A program made the translations under genes and the position numbers. A DNA stretch of 64,000 nucleotides, taken from assembly GCF_013373065.1 (NCBI RefSeq), contig NZ_JABXIN010000013.1, positions 1 through 64,000 of the forward strand. Reading direction: 5' to 3'. The notes beneath the pieces were generated by a model. The model saw only the letters and a list, made by a program, of their open reading frames with translations, did no database searches and was not told the origin of the DNA. Below, piece after piece: positions 40,335 to 50,316 of this stretch (positions are counted from its first letter, which is position 1; each line of letters begins with the position of its first letter). The DNA comes from Algoriphagus sp. GTDB lineage: Bacteria > Bacteroidota > Bacteroidia > Cytophagales > Cyclobacteriaceae.

Positions 40335-41810
40335 TTACTTGGCCATTTGCCCAGGTATTTTTTGAATCTCGAAACCAATCCTTAAAATTTCTTTCACTAG
40401 CAAATCCATATCCTCAAATCGGGTGCGTTGATTTACATTAGCCACTCTAAGTGTGAATTTTCCATTTAATATAGTAGAACTAGGAGAAGCGATGCCTTCC
40501 TCTTGAAGTCGAACTAATATCTCCCGATTGAGATCTCGAATTTGTTCCTCCGTAAAATTGGGTGGAGACATTCGGAAGCAGGTAATACTCATGGAAGTAG
40601 GAGCCATGAGTTCCAAATAGGGATTCTCCAGAACCAACTGGGTTAGGTATTCTGCCTGTCGGTTGTTTTGTGCAATCATTTGGGCATACTTTTCTCTCCC
40701 ATGTTCTTTGATTGACATCCATATTTTTAGGGCTTTAAAACCCCGGGAAAGTTCGAACCCATAGTGATTGATGGAGTCCAGCCCTCCTGACAAACCCCGA
40801 CTTTCCTGAAGAAGATAGTTTGGTGTGTATGCAAAGGCATCCCGATGCTTTTTGGCATCCCGAATGAGGGTACATCCTACTTCATAAGGTACATATAGCC
40901 ACTTGTGGAGGTCGAATGCCAAGCTATCTGCTTCTTCTATGGCTTTTAATCGATCGGAATAAACGGGGTCTAATTTCGCCAAGGCACCATAGGCGCCATC
41001 CACATGAAACCATAAACCATAGGATCGGGCAATTTCCGACAAATCGTCCAAGGGATCGATAGCTCCTGTATTGACAGTTCCGGCAGTTCCAACAATTGCA
41101 AAGGGGCTGAGTCCTGATTTTAAATCCTCCTCAATTTGAACCTTTAATAGGTCGGACCGCATTTCAAAGGCTTCATTTACAGGAATATTTCGAACAAATT
41201 CACTCCCTATTCCCAGAATCTCAGCAGCTTTTTTGATGCAGGCATGGGTCTCCGTGGAGCAATAAAGTACCAACTGTTCTGCATTTCCAAGTAAGCCTTT
41301 TTCACGGATTTTTCCTTCACCAAAGGCATTTCGGGCAACAGTGAGCGCTGTTATATTGGCCATGGATCCACCACTTACCAAAATTCCGGAAGCATCGCTT
41401 GGGAAGCCCATTAATTCCTTGCACCAGTTGACCACTTGGCGATCCACATACATGGCCGAGTGCTCCCCAATGGTGGTGTTTGGGTTCATTCCTGAAGCTA
41501 GGAGATCTGCAAAAGTTCCCATGGGGGTGCCTGTCCCTTGAATCCATGCAAAGAATCGAGGATGAACATTTCCTTTGTTGTAAGGAAAAATGGTTTTCTT
41601 GAAATCCTCGTAAACAGCTTGTGGATCCAATCCATCTTCCGGAATGGGTGTGTCCAAGCGTTCCTTAATCTCTTTCGGAATCGGTCTCCAAATTTTTTCT
41701 TCTCGGATTCCTTTCCAATAATCGATGAGGTCATCAATCATTTGATGTCCCAATTCTCGCATAGCTTCCCAATCCTGGGGGTCGAGGGTAAGGTTTTTAG
41801 AATTGTTCAT
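40335..41810 (-). CDS. Group II PLP-dependent (aromatic) amino acid decarboxylase
   Basis: The 491-residue protein matches the aromatic-L-amino-acid/tyrosine/histidine decarboxylase family. NVHPRFFAWIQGTGTPMG, GILVSGGSMANITAL, the PLP-ring His in STETHACIKKAAEILG, FHVDGAYGA and the Schiff-base lysine in FDLHKWLYVPYEVG are all present. Substrates in the family include DOPA, tryptophan, tyrosine and phenylalanine; the sequence does not settle it. It is cytosolic. ATG 41810 is preferred over an upstream TTG. Confidence 0.9.
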   Translation of the reverse strand: MNNSKNLTLDPQDWEAMRELGHQMIDDLIDYWKGIREEKIWRPIPKEIKERLDTPIPEDGLDPQAVYEDFKKTIFPYNKGNVHPRFFAWIQGTGTPMGTFADLLASGMNPNTTIGEHSAMYVDRQVVNWCKELMGFPSDASGILVSGGSMANITALTVARNAFGEGKIREKGLLGNAEQLVLYCSTETHACIKKAAEILGIGSEFVRNIPVNEAFEMRSDLLKVQIEEDLKSGLSPFAIVGTAGTVNTGAIDPLDDLSEIARSYGLWFHVDGAYGALAKLDPVYSDRLKAIEEADSLAFDLHKWLYVPYEVGCTLIRDAKKHRDAFAYTPNYLLQESRGLSGGLDSINHYGFELSRGFKALKIWMSIKEHGREKYAQMIAQNNRQAEYLTQLVLENPYLELMAPTSMSITCFRMSPPNFTEEQIRDLNREILVRLQEEGIASPSSTILNGKFTLRVANVNQRTRFEDMDLLVKEILRIGFEIQKIPGQMAK

Positions 41811-41871
41811 GTAGAAATTTTTTGTTGGCAAAGGGTTGAATGGGATAAGAATGCAAGCGTTCCTGTCGGAT

Positions 41872-43965
41872 TTATGATATCCTGCTCCAATTGACAGCTG
41901 TTTTTTTCTGTTGTTGGATTTGCTTTAAAACAGGCTGATTTTCAGGTAAAGATAAATGTGGATCAGCTGTCAATAGTTGCTGTGCGGCATCCCGAGCTAA
42001 GGTCAAAAGTCCCGCATCCTTACTTAAATCTGCTATCAGTAAGTCAGTTACCCCGCTTTGTTGGGTTCCCATGAGATCCCCAGGGCCTCGAAGCCGAAGA
42101 TCTACATCTGCGATTTCAAATCCATCATTGGTTCGCACCATGGTTTCCAACCGAATTCTAGAATCTTTGGACAATTCATACTTGCTCATCAGGATGCAAT
42201 AGCTTTGCTCCGCTCCCCGTCCTACACGGCCTCGCAACTGATGCAATTGGGAAAGGCCAAAGCGCTCTGCATTTTCGATGATCATGACGGAAGCATTGGG
42301 TACGTTTACGCCTACCTCAATGACTGTAGTCGCTACCATGATTTTAGTCTCTCCCTTTACGAATCGCTGCATCTCAAAATCCTTTGCTTCGGCTTTCATG
42401 CCTCCATGGACTATGCTTAGCGGGTATTGAGGAAAAGCCCTTGCAATACTCTCATAGCCATCCATGAGATTTTTTAAATTCAATTTTTCTGACTCCTCGA
42501 TCAAAGGATAAACGATGTATACCTGACGCCCTTTTTGGATTTCTTGATTGATAAAGCCAAATACCTTCAGCCGGTCTTTGTCGTAGCGATGGACGGTTTG
42601 AATCGGTTTTCGTCCTGCGGGTAGTTCATCAATGACAGAAACATCCAAATCTCCATACAGGGTCATGGCAAGAGTTCGAGGAATGGGCGTTGCGGTCATG
42701 ACCAGGACATGGGGATAAAACTCCTCATTTTTTGCCCACAACTTTGCCCGTTGGGCTACGCCAAATCGATGCTGCTCATCCACAATGGCCAATCCCAAAT
42801 TTTGAAATTGTACTATATCCTCCAAAAGCGCGTGGGTGCCGATCAGGATTTTAAGTTCTCCTGATAACAACCCCTCATGAATTACCTTTCGGCTGGATTT
42901 TTTCACGGAACCAGTCAATAAAGCGATGGGTATGCCCATCATATCAGCATATTCCTTCAAGCCTTCATAATGCTGATTGGCTAGGATTTCTGTCGGTGCC
43001 ATCAAGCAGGCTTGTGCACCAGATCCTATGGCAAGCAACATACAGATAAATGCCACCATGGTTTTTCCACTGCCTACATCTCCCTGAATCAGTCGATTCA
43101 TTTGTTTGCCCGACTTCATGTCTTGGTAGGACTCCCGGATGACTCGTTTTTGGGCTCCTGTCAATTCGAAAGGAATATTGTTCTGGTAAAAGTCCGTTAC
43201 CAACGCGGTGTTATCCAAAACTTGACCCCGGAATTTCTCAGTTCGAGCGACTTTCATCTTGAGTAGCCGCAATTGCAAAAAGAAAAACTCTTCGAATTTC
43301 AAACGCTTTCGAGCTTGTTGTAGAAGTTCGGGACGACTCGGAAAGTGAATTTCCCGCAAGGATTCCTTCTTTCCAATCAATTGGTATTGTTCTAAAATAT
43401 TCAAGGGCAGTGTTTCCTGAACATGAGGCAGGCTCACTTGAACCAGCTGCTCCATAAGTTTGGAGATTCCTCTTGAATCCAGGAATCGGGACCTTAGTTT
43501 TTCAGTAGTTGAATAAACCGGCTGAAAACTGTTTCGATTTTCGGAAGCGTGACTTAGGGGCTCCATTTCCGGATGGGCAATGCTCCACTTTCGACCGAAT
43601 TGGGCAGGCTTTCCGAAGAAAATGAAGACACTACCGATGGGTAATTTCTTTTGAACCCACTGGATACCCTTAAACCAAGTCATTTCCATTTCCCCGGTTT
43701 CATCGGCTACATGCGCTACCAAACGCTTTTTTCCGCCTACACCGACGATTTCCATTTTCATTACCCGTGCAATGACCTGGACATTTTCCAAATCAGGATT
43801 GAGTTGGTGGATTTTATAAAACTTGCTCCGGTCCTCATAGCGAAAGGGATAATGCTGTAATAAATCCCCATAGGTAAAAATTTGGAGCTCTTTATTGAGC
43901 AGCTCGGCGCGTTGTGGACCGACTCCTTTGAGGAACTCTATTTTGGTGGAAAAAAAACCAGACAA
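41872..43965 (-). CDS. recG: ATP-dependent DNA helicase RecG
   Basis: RecG remodels stalled replication forks and branched recombination intermediates. The N-terminal wedge/OB domain (about residues 1-170; VEDRSKFYKIHQL-like RYEDRSKFY, WFKGIQW) is followed by superfamily-2 motifs QGDVGSGKTMVA, VDEQHRFGVAQRAKLW and TATPIPRTLAM. The C-terminal RGRVGRGAEQSYC and DLRLRGPGDLMGTQQSG complete the set. At 697 residues it is full length. No ATG gives the family N-terminus, so the start is probably TTG 43965 (SGFFSTKIEFLKGVGPQR). Confidence 0.95.
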   Translation of the reverse strand: MSGFFSTKIEFLKGVGPQRAELLNKELQIFTYGDLLQHYPFRYEDRSKFYKIHQLNPDLENVQVIARVMKMEIVGVGGKKRLVAHVADETGEMEMTWFKGIQWVQKKLPIGSVFIFFGKPAQFGRKWSIAHPEMEPLSHASENRNSFQPVYSTTEKLRSRFLDSRGISKLMEQLVQVSLPHVQETLPLNILEQYQLIGKKESLREIHFPSRPELLQQARKRLKFEEFFFLQLRLLKMKVARTEKFRGQVLDNTALVTDFYQNNIPFELTGAQKRVIRESYQDMKSGKQMNRLIQGDVGSGKTMVAFICMLLAIGSGAQACLMAPTEILANQHYEGLKEYADMMGIPIALLTGSVKKSSRKVIHEGLLSGELKILIGTHALLEDIVQFQNLGLAIVDEQHRFGVAQRAKLWAKNEEFYPHVLVMTATPIPRTLAMTLYGDLDVSVIDELPAGRKPIQTVHRYDKDRLKVFGFINQEIQKGRQVYIVYPLIEESEKLNLKNLMDGYESIARAFPQYPLSIVHGGMKAEAKDFEMQRFVKGETKIMVATTVIEVGVNVPNASVMIIENAERFGLSQLHQLRGRVGRGAEQSYCILMSKYELSKDSRIRLETMVRTNDGFEIADVDLRLRGPGDLMGTQQSGVTDLLIADLSKDAGLLTLARDAAQQLLTADPHLSLPENQPVLKQIQQQKKTAVNWSRIS

Positions 43966-44028
43966 GGGATGGATGAATTTGTAAGAGGCAATTTACTCTT
44001 GGCAGGAAAATTTTACCAAGTTTTCAAG

Positions 44029-45114
44029 CTAATTGTCTGAGGACTGCACTTTTTCAAGTGATTTTTCCCAAATATCCCGCAAAATTGCTCGTTTTGCCTG
44101 TTGATCACGTAGCAAGATCATTTGGTTTTTTGCCCGATGGAGGTTTTGCTCCGGATAGTTTACTCGATAATACACATTCCCTTGAAGGTGATCGGTAAAA
44201 AAACGTAGTCCCATCATGCAGGTCATGACCTCTCCGCCGATCAGAAGTGATTCAAACTCTGCTGGACTCCCCATATGTTTGATCCCTTCTAAATATCCTA
44301 CTACCAATTGCTCAAAAATTTCCTCCTGAAGACGAATTTCCTCCCAGTGAGTGCTGGTTTCAGGTTGACTACATGTGACCGTTCGCACCAAATCCCCAAA
44401 ATCATAAAGCAGCAAACCCGGCATGACGGTATCGAGATCGATAAGGGCCTTTATTTGTTGAAGGTCTTCCGAAAAAATCAAGTTGTTGATTTTGGTATCG
44501 CTATGGGTTAATCGAAGTGGAAGTTGCTTTCGTTGGATTTTGTAGAATTCGATTAAAGGTTTTTGGTTGAGGTAAAAATGCAAAAGCCCTTTCTCCTCCT
44601 CAGACAAATGAGTTGCAGTACTCGCTACCTCCTGAAAACGATCAAACCGAAGGTCCAATCGATGAAAGTTGGGAATGGTCTCTTGGAAAGCCTCCATGGA
44701 TAAATTTTTCCCTGCTGCAGAAAAGGCTCCGAACGCCCTAGCTGCTAACCAAGCTTGATTTGGCGCTTGAATTTGTTCCAAAGTTCTACCAGCCACAAAA
44801 GGAAAGATCCGCCATCGTTTTCCTTGAAATTCAGTTAGCTGTTGTCCTTCTTGGTTGGGAATCGGAAGGGGTAATTCAAAAGGGAGCGTGTCGGCAACTT
44901 GATTTTGAAAGAGAATTTCCAAATTATTCTGAATCCGTTCAGGATAGGGAAATACAGATTGATTGTAGCCCTGCAAAACTACCTGCTTTTGTGGGGTGGA
45001 TATTTTCCATGTTTCGTGAATTAAGCCATTTCCCAAGGCTTCAATTGAAAAATCATTCGAATCAAAAAGATTCGGATAATAGGTGAGAAGTAGGCTGATT
45101 TGATCCAGATTCAT
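44029..45114 (-). CDS. Aminoglycoside-phosphotransferase-fold sugar kinase
   Basis: The 361-residue protein has the APH/choline-kinase fold. An N-lobe containing LGNGLIHETWKIS is followed by the catalytic loop RLTHSDTKINNLIF (HxDxxxxN) and the metal-binding LIDLDTVMPG. The overall arrangement, including PYPERIQNNLEILFQNQ, resembles N-acetylhexosamine kinase-like proteins rather than antibiotic kinases. It is divergent from the sodium:solute symporter 223 nt away, so I infer phosphorylation of an imported sugar. ATG 45114 is preferred over TTG 45120. Confidence 0.78.
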   Translation of the reverse strand: MNLDQISLLLTYYPNLFDSNDFSIEALGNGLIHETWKISTPQKQVVLQGYNQSVFPYPERIQNNLEILFQNQVADTLPFELPLPIPNQEGQQLTEFQGKRWRIFPFVAGRTLEQIQAPNQAWLAARAFGAFSAAGKNLSMEAFQETIPNFHRLDLRFDRFQEVASTATHLSEEEKGLLHFYLNQKPLIEFYKIQRKQLPLRLTHSDTKINNLIFSEDLQQIKALIDLDTVMPGLLLYDFGDLVRTVTCSQPETSTHWEEIRLQEEIFEQLVVGYLEGIKHMGSPAEFESLLIGGEVMTCMMGLRFFTDHLQGNVYYRVNYPEQNLHRAKNQMILLRDQQAKRAILRDIWEKSLEKVQSSDN

Positions 45115-45337
45115 TCTCAAAAGTAGGGAGATTTTGGTCTGTTTTGAAAACTAAAAATCTTTTGGTGCCATCCTAAGTAACTCAAAAATTCATGGGATTT
45201 CATGTAGGTTCTTAAATAGCAGTTGTGTTTTAATGGATAGATGCTGATATCTAGAGTGTTTTTAAAATTTATTAAAAAAGTGAAAAGACATTCAAATAAA
45301 ATTTTGTTTATTGGATGATTGATTAATCCCTCATACT

Positions 45338-47113
45338 ATGAATGTTACCGCGATTGATTGGGCGATTATCGGCGCCTTCTTTGTCATCTCATTGCTAATC
45401 GGAATTTTTACTTCCAAAAAAGCAGGTACCTCGGCGAAGGAATTTTTCCTTTCAGGTCGAAATATGCCTTGGTGGTTATTAGGTGTAAGTATGGTGGCGA
45501 CCACCTTTTCTGCAGATACCCCCAATTTGGTAACGGATATTGTCCGAAAAAATGGGGTCAGTGGAAACTGGGCTTGGTGGGCTTTTCTTTTGACAGGGAT
45601 GTTGACTGTTTTTGTCTACGCCAAGCTATGGCGAAGATCCGAAGTCACGACGGATTTGGAGTTTTATGAACTTCGATATTCTGGAAAAGGAGCAGCCTTC
45701 CTGCGTGCATTCCGAGCACTTTATCTTGGGGTATTTTTCAATGTGGTAATTATGGCTACGGTTTCCCTTGCGGCCATTAAAATCGGAGGGGTCATGCTTG
45801 GTCTCAGTCCTATTCAGACCTTGTTGATGGCCTCGATCGTGACAGTTATTTATAGTTCCTTGGGTGGATTAAAAGGGGTTTTATTGACCGATTTCTTTCA
45901 GTTTTTCATAGCGATGATCGGAGCCTTTGGAGCGGCTTATTTCGTCTTGGATCTCCCTGAAATAGGAAGTTTACAGGGCTTACTGTCTCATGAAAATGTG
46001 ATTGAAAAATTAGACTTTGTTCCGGATTTTGATGATCCGAATGTATATATCCCATTATTTATCATTCCTATTGCCATTCAATGGTGGGCTACCTGGTATC
46101 CTGGAGCCGAACCGGGAGGTGGAGGTTACATCGCGCAGCGAATGCTTTCTGCAAAGGATGAAAACAATGCCGTAGGAGCGACCCTGTTTTTCAATATTGC
46201 TCATTATGCTTTGAGACCTTGGCCTTGGATTATCATTGCGCTTTCTTCCTTGGTGGTTTTCCCATCGATTTCTGATATCCAAACCGCATTTCCCGATATC
46301 CCTGTTGATAAATTAGGAGATGATTTAGCTTATTCAGCGATGTTGACCTTCCTGCCAACAGGCCTATTGGGAATTGTTTTGGCATCTCTGATTGCAGCCG
46401 TGATGTCCACACTTTCTACCCACCTCAATTGGGGTTCTTCTTATATTGTGAATGATTTTTACCTTCGATTTATCAAGCCGGAAGCTTCGGATAAAGAACT
46501 AGTTGCTGTGGGAAGAATTTCTACGGTGGGTTTGATGGTTTTATCAGCATTTTTGGCCTTGGCGCTATCCTCTGCTTTGGATGCTTTCAATATTTTGCTT
46601 CAGATCGGAGCAGGTACCGGTCTTATCTTTATCCTAAGATGGTTTTGGTGGCGAATCAATGCCTTCACGGAAATCTCTGCTATGGCGATTTCCTTCGTGG
46701 TCGCGATTTTCTTTGAAGTTATCAACCCGAAAGTCAACTGGATTATGATTCCGGAAAATCAAGCCTACCTCAAATTGATTTACTCGGTTTCTATTACCAC
46801 TGCAGGCTGGTTATTGGTGACTTTCTTGACACGACCTGAAAAGGATGAGGTATTGTTGAGTTTCTACAGAAAAGTCCATCCTGCTGCTTGGGGATGGAAA
46901 AAAGTGTTGGATCGCTATCCCGCCGAAAAGCAGTTTACCGGTCAGCTTCCACGAGAAATTGGATTGATGCTGATTGGGTCCATAATGATCTACTCAGCCC
47001 TTTTTGCTACGGGTTTCTGGATTTACGGAGAGGCTTTAGCAGGAAGTATTGCCACAGTAGTTGCTTTGGCCGGAGGGGTAATTGTATACAGATCTTGGAA
47101 GTATATCAGCTAG
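45338..47113 (+). CDS. Sodium:solute symporter family transporter
   Basis: The 591-residue inner-membrane protein has about 14 helices and the SSS (LeuT-fold) signatures. ATTFSADTPNLVTDIV, VTVIYSSLGGLKGVLLTDFFQF and LASLIAAVMSTLSTHLNWGSSYIVNDFY are all seen. Members import sugars, proline, pantothenate or inositol with Na+; the STHLNWGSSY-type region is common in Bacteroidota sugar/unknown-solute members. The divergent APH-fold kinase suggests a sugar or amino-sugar substrate. Its 3' end overlaps convergent gldD by 4 nt. Confidence 0.9.
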   Translation: MNVTAIDWAIIGAFFVISLLIGIFTSKKAGTSAKEFFLSGRNMPWWLLGVSMVATTFSADTPNLVTDIVRKNGVSGNWAWWAFLLTGMLTVFVYAKLWRRSEVTTDLEFYELRYSGKGAAFLRAFRALYLGVFFNVVIMATVSLAAIKIGGVMLGLSPIQTLLMASIVTVIYSSLGGLKGVLLTDFFQFFIAMIGAFGAAYFVLDLPEIGSLQGLLSHENVIEKLDFVPDFDDPNVYIPLFIIPIAIQWWATWYPGAEPGGGGYIAQRMLSAKDENNAVGATLFFNIAHYALRPWPWIIIALSSLVVFPSISDIQTAFPDIPVDKLGDDLAYSAMLTFLPTGLLGIVLASLIAAVMSTLSTHLNWGSSYIVNDFYLRFIKPEASDKELVAVGRISTVGLMVLSAFLALALSSALDAFNILLQIGAGTGLIFILRWFWWRINAFTEISAMAISFVVAIFFEVINPKVNWIMIPENQAYLKLIYSVSITTAGWLLVTFLTRPEKDEVLLSFYRKVHPAAWGWKKVLDRYPAEKQFTGQLPREIGLMLIGSIMIYSALFATGFWIYGEALAGSIATVVALAGGVIVYRSWKYIS

Positions 47114-47685
47114 TTTTCAAATTTCAATGAGTTCATCAAGTGGGCCATGTCCACTTTGATGTACTCTATGACAGGTGCCAACGAGTCATTTTTCATGGCA
47201 GTGTTGAAATACAAGGCGCCACGCAGGAAATGTTCCGTTGAGTCGGTAACAAAAAACTGAAATTGTGTAGGAACTTCCCCTGATAGCTCAGCCACTACTC
47301 CTGTATAACCTTCTGGGGTCATGAGAACAGATTCTTCGATTCCATAGGCTTTGATTTGATGCTTGGCTGTCAGCTTAAAGGCATCATTGGATAAGGTTCG
47401 AAAATCTACCTCATCAGAAATGGCTTTGTAGGTTAGGTGCACCTTAGCCCCAAAATCCTTATAGTTCAAATTGATCCAAGCTTTTTCTTGTAGGTTAAAG
47501 GAATCCGGTTCTATTTCACTGAATCTTGAATATTCCAATTGGTAAGGATATCCCTCTTCCAGTGCTTGATAATTGTGATTAGGTAAGTCAATTCGGTTGT
47601 ACCCTTTGGGTTTGGGCAAAAAGGTATTTTCACAACTTGCTAATAATCCAGCAATTAGAAAGAAAATCAGGAATCGTTTCATCAT
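47110..47685 (-). CDS. gldD: Gliding motility lipoprotein GldD
   Basis: GldD is one of the lipoproteins needed for gliding and type IX secretion in Bacteroidota. The 191-residue product has lipobox LLASC (Cys18) followed by the GldD hallmark PKPKGYNRIDLP and YPYQLEYSRFS. It also has WINLNYKDFGAKVHLTYK and the C-terminal IEYIKVDMAHLMNSL. Start ATG 47685 or the next codon 47682. No other gld gene is in the window, so motility cannot be concluded from this gene alone. Confidence 0.93.
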   Translation of the reverse strand: MMKRFLIFFLIAGLLASCENTFLPKPKGYNRIDLPNHNYQALEEGYPYQLEYSRFSEIEPDSFNLQEKAWINLNYKDFGAKVHLTYKAISDEVDFRTLSNDAFKLTAKHQIKAYGIEESVLMTPEGYTGVVAELSGEVPTQFQFFVTDSTEHFLRGALYFNTAMKNDSLAPVIEYIKVDMAHLMNSLKFEN

Positions 47686-47759
47686 ATAAAATTAGCCTTT
47701 CGATTTGATTTCATTTTGGAATAGTGGAACTTTAATATCTAACTAACCTAATCCAAAAA

Positions 47760-48290
47760 ATGAAAAAGCAAGTTAAAACACTTTTATCCAGCCTCTTTAC
47801 TTTGGTATTTTTGTTTGTCTTGGGAAATCTTCATGCTCAAACGACGATGGATGAATTTCTCAGTAAATGGAGAAATGGAAAGCAGTTTACTATAGATGTA
47901 TTAAATGCCATGCCTGAATCCGGTATGGATTACAAAACGGATCCGGAGGCAATGAGTTTCAAAGAGCAGATTCACCACATAGCTTCTTCAGCTGTGGGGA
48001 TTTCTCAGGGATATTTAATGGGTAAAGACCCTGGTTTTAGCATCGATGTGGCTACTGCAAGCAAGGCAGAATTAGCAGATTATGTAGCAAAGGCCTACGA
48101 TTATGCTGAAGCAACGATGAAAGCAGTGCCTGCTGACAAGGCTGGTGAAGTGATTGAAGTTTTTGGAATGAATGCCAGCAGAAGACAGATTATGGCATTG
48201 ATCATGGACCATAGTACACACCATCGCGGCGCAGCTATCGCATACTTAAGGGCGAATGGGATCACTCCTCCTGCATTTGTAGCACTTTAA
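47760..48290 (+). CDS. Exported DinB-family protein
   Basis: The 176-residue protein has a cleavable signal peptide (NLHAQ) and a four-helix DinB/YfiT-like domain. Its three metal-binding histidines are in QIHHIASSAVG and MDHSTHHRGAAIAYLRANG. DinB-fold proteins bind divalent metals and often act as thiol S-transferases or have unknown roles; most are cytosolic, so export is notable. It is a single gene with a strong terminator. Confidence 0.82.
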   Translation: MKKQVKTLLSSLFTLVFLFVLGNLHAQTTMDEFLSKWRNGKQFTIDVLNAMPESGMDYKTDPEAMSFKEQIHHIASSAVGISQGYLMGKDPGFSIDVATASKAELADYVAKAYDYAEATMKAVPADKAGEVIEVFGMNASRRQIMALIMDHSTHHRGAAIAYLRANGITPPAFVAL

Positions 48291-48291
48291 T

Positions 48292-48327
48292 AAAAATGGC
48301 CGCTAATTTTTAGCGGCCATTTTTTTA
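48292..48327. terminator. Bidirectional terminator between DinB and nitroreductase genes
   Basis: AAAATGGCCGCTAA pairs with TTAGCGGCCATTTT, with A runs on the left and T runs on the right, so it can stop transcripts from both converging units. Its right flank reaches the nitroreductase stop codon. Confidence 0.9.
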
Positions 48328-48933
48328 TTCTCTGATCCAACCAACACGGTCTGCGATCGGCTCCCGCTTACCAGCAGGCCAATTATCCGTTGCAGGTTTG
48401 GCTACATAGAAGAATCCCATCAACATGTCTTCACCTTCCAAACCGAAATCTTCCCGCGCTTCCTCCCAGAAAGTCGGTCCACCGGTGCCCCAGTAACAAG
48501 CTAATCCATGAGCACAAGCCGTCAAATACATATTTTGAATGGCCATTGAAACAGCAGCGATTTCTTCCATCACCGGAATACCGGAACCTTCTGTTCGGTT
48601 CATCAAAATGGCAATCACGTGTGAGGCTTTCAGTGGATTTTCCTTGAATCGCTGATAGGTTGCCTCGATGAAAGGAGTCCCGTTTTTCTCAGCTCGCTTT
48701 TTATACAACTCTGCCTGATAGTCAGCAAATTTCTTTAATCCGGCTCCTGTGTACACGATGAATCTCCACGGTTGAGTCAATTTGTGAGTAGGTGCCCAAT
48801 TGGCATTCTCCAGCATTTCCTCAATGATGGCATCATCTACCGGGTCATTTTCTTTGAATTGAGCGACGAACATCGATCGTCTGCCGCGAATGATTTTAGT
48901 AACTTCTTCGCTATTGAAATTTGGTTTTTCCAT
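48325..48933 (-). CDS. Nitroreductase family flavoprotein
   Basis: The 202-residue FMN-dependent oxidoreductase has RGRRSMFVAQF and WAPTHKLTQPWRFIVYTG (FMN phosphate and isoalloxazine contacts), VSMAIQNMYLTACAHGLACYW and the C-terminal GKREPIADRVGW. Physiological substrates are unknown; quinones, nitroaromatics or pyridine-type compounds are possible. It lies 5 nt after kmo as the last gene of the kynurenine operon, so a role in that pathway's redox chemistry is possible but unproven. Confidence 0.9.
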   Translation of the reverse strand: MEKPNFNSEEVTKIIRGRRSMFVAQFKENDPVDDAIIEEMLENANWAPTHKLTQPWRFIVYTGAGLKKFADYQAELYKKRAEKNGTPFIEATYQRFKENPLKASHVIAILMNRTEGSGIPVMEEIAAVSMAIQNMYLTACAHGLACYWGTGGPTFWEEAREDFGLEGEDMLMGFFYVAKPATDNWPAGKREPIADRVGWIRE

Positions 48934-48938
48934 TGGAA

Positions 48939-50291
48939 TTAAACGGCTTTTGAGGTTTCCATTTTGTTGATAATGTCTTCATAGTCTAGGCGCTCCCAAT
49001 TTTCAGTGATCAAGGGATCTGCCATTACCCGATCCATGATGGCTTCTTGCAATTTTCCCTGTGCATAGGCTTCTGCATAGCCCATATCCGAAAAGGTCAC
49101 CATAGAATAGAGGGGAATCCAGTCCTTCGGATATAATTCATGGAGCTTATTTTCGATGTTTTTGCGGATAGTAAATTTGGGATCTGCCACTGTATCGCGC
49201 ATTTCGATGAAATTTTCCATTGCTAATCGGCAAATCGCATCGGTATCAGGCTTTCTCTTCTTCTGAAATTTTTCAAAAACCAAATCCCAGGAGTTATGCC
49301 CATACTTATCTATCAATTGGTTGAGGATATAGCAATCCTCGAAGCCACAATTCATGCCTTGTCCATAGAAAGGAACCATCGCATGAGATGCATCTCCCAA
49401 AAGCAAACTGTGACCCTGTACCCAAGGATAGCATTCGATATTGATCAGCGCTGAAGTAGGGTTTTTGAAAAACTCGGTTTTCAAGTCCGGCATCAATTCG
49501 TAAGCATCATTGAAGTAGCTTTGGAATACGGTCTCCAAATCATCCTCGTCATTGATCTTGTCGAAGCAAACTTTGGTGCCTTCAAAAGGCAAAAAGAGGG
49601 TACAAGTGAATGATTTATCTGGATTGGGAAGAGCAATCAACATGAATTTTCCTCGCGGCCAGATGTGCAGTGCATTCGGGTCCATGGCAAATTCCCCCTC
49701 TTCAGTTGGTGGGATAGTCAATTCCTTGTAACCATGGGAGATGTATTCTTGCTTATAGTTGAAGCGAACTTGCTTCTGCATGGACATGCGCAAAGAGGAA
49801 TATGCCCCGTCCGCACCAATGATGACCGGAGCTTCCTTTTCCAATGTTCCATCAGGGGTCGAAAAGGTGATTTTTTGGTCACGAAAATCCACTTCTTCAC
49901 ACTTATGCTCAAAATTTATTTGAGCACCCAGTCGCTCCGCTTCCTCCATAAGGAGTTGATTGAACTTGCCACGGGAAATGGAATAAATAGCCTGCCCTTC
50001 CAGCCCATAAGGCATGAATGATGTTCCTCCATGTTCATCATGAATCCGGCGCCCATACATGGGAATGGCGAGTGGCTTGACTTGGTCGATTAGGCCAACT
50101 TGTTCGAGACTTTTCCATCCACGATGACTCAACGCCATATTGATGGTTCGTCCACCTTCATAATATTGGGATTTTCGCATATCAGGGCGCTTGTCGTACA
50201 CCTGTACGTCTAGTCCCTGTTTTTTGAGAAAGATGCTGATTAGGGAGCCGATCAAGCCCGCCCCTAGCACCGTAATTTCTTCTTTTTTCAT
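48939..50291 (-). CDS. kmo: Kynurenine 3-monooxygenase
   Basis: FAD-dependent aromatic hydroxylase converting L-kynurenine to 3-hydroxykynurenine with NADPH and O2. The N-terminal dinucleotide motif ITVLGAGLIGSLISIFL, GGRTINMALSHRG, VIIGADGAYSSLR and LLLGDASHAMVPFYGQGMN identify it. The C-terminal YPKDWIPLYSMVTFSDMGYAEA is typical of Bacteroidota Kmo. The 450-residue start at ATG 50291 (MKKEEITVLGAG) is chosen, because the longer frame would overlap kynU. The gap to kynU is 25 nt. Confidence 0.94.
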   Translation of the reverse strand: MKKEEITVLGAGLIGSLISIFLKKQGLDVQVYDKRPDMRKSQYYEGGRTINMALSHRGWKSLEQVGLIDQVKPLAIPMYGRRIHDEHGGTSFMPYGLEGQAIYSISRGKFNQLLMEEAERLGAQINFEHKCEEVDFRDQKITFSTPDGTLEKEAPVIIGADGAYSSLRMSMQKQVRFNYKQEYISHGYKELTIPPTEEGEFAMDPNALHIWPRGKFMLIALPNPDKSFTCTLFLPFEGTKVCFDKINDEDDLETVFQSYFNDAYELMPDLKTEFFKNPTSALINIECYPWVQGHSLLLGDASHAMVPFYGQGMNCGFEDCYILNQLIDKYGHNSWDLVFEKFQKKRKPDTDAICRLAMENFIEMRDTVADPKFTIRKNIENKLHELYPKDWIPLYSMVTFSDMGYAEAYAQGKLQEAIMDRVMADPLITENWERLDYEDIINKMETSKAV

Positions 50292-50316
50292 GGGGGATGA
50301 ATTAATCCTCGCTTCC

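Noticed and set aside
44029-45114. Aminoglycoside resistance kinase
   Set aside because: The fold matches, but the residues and context resemble sugar kinases beside a solute symporter.
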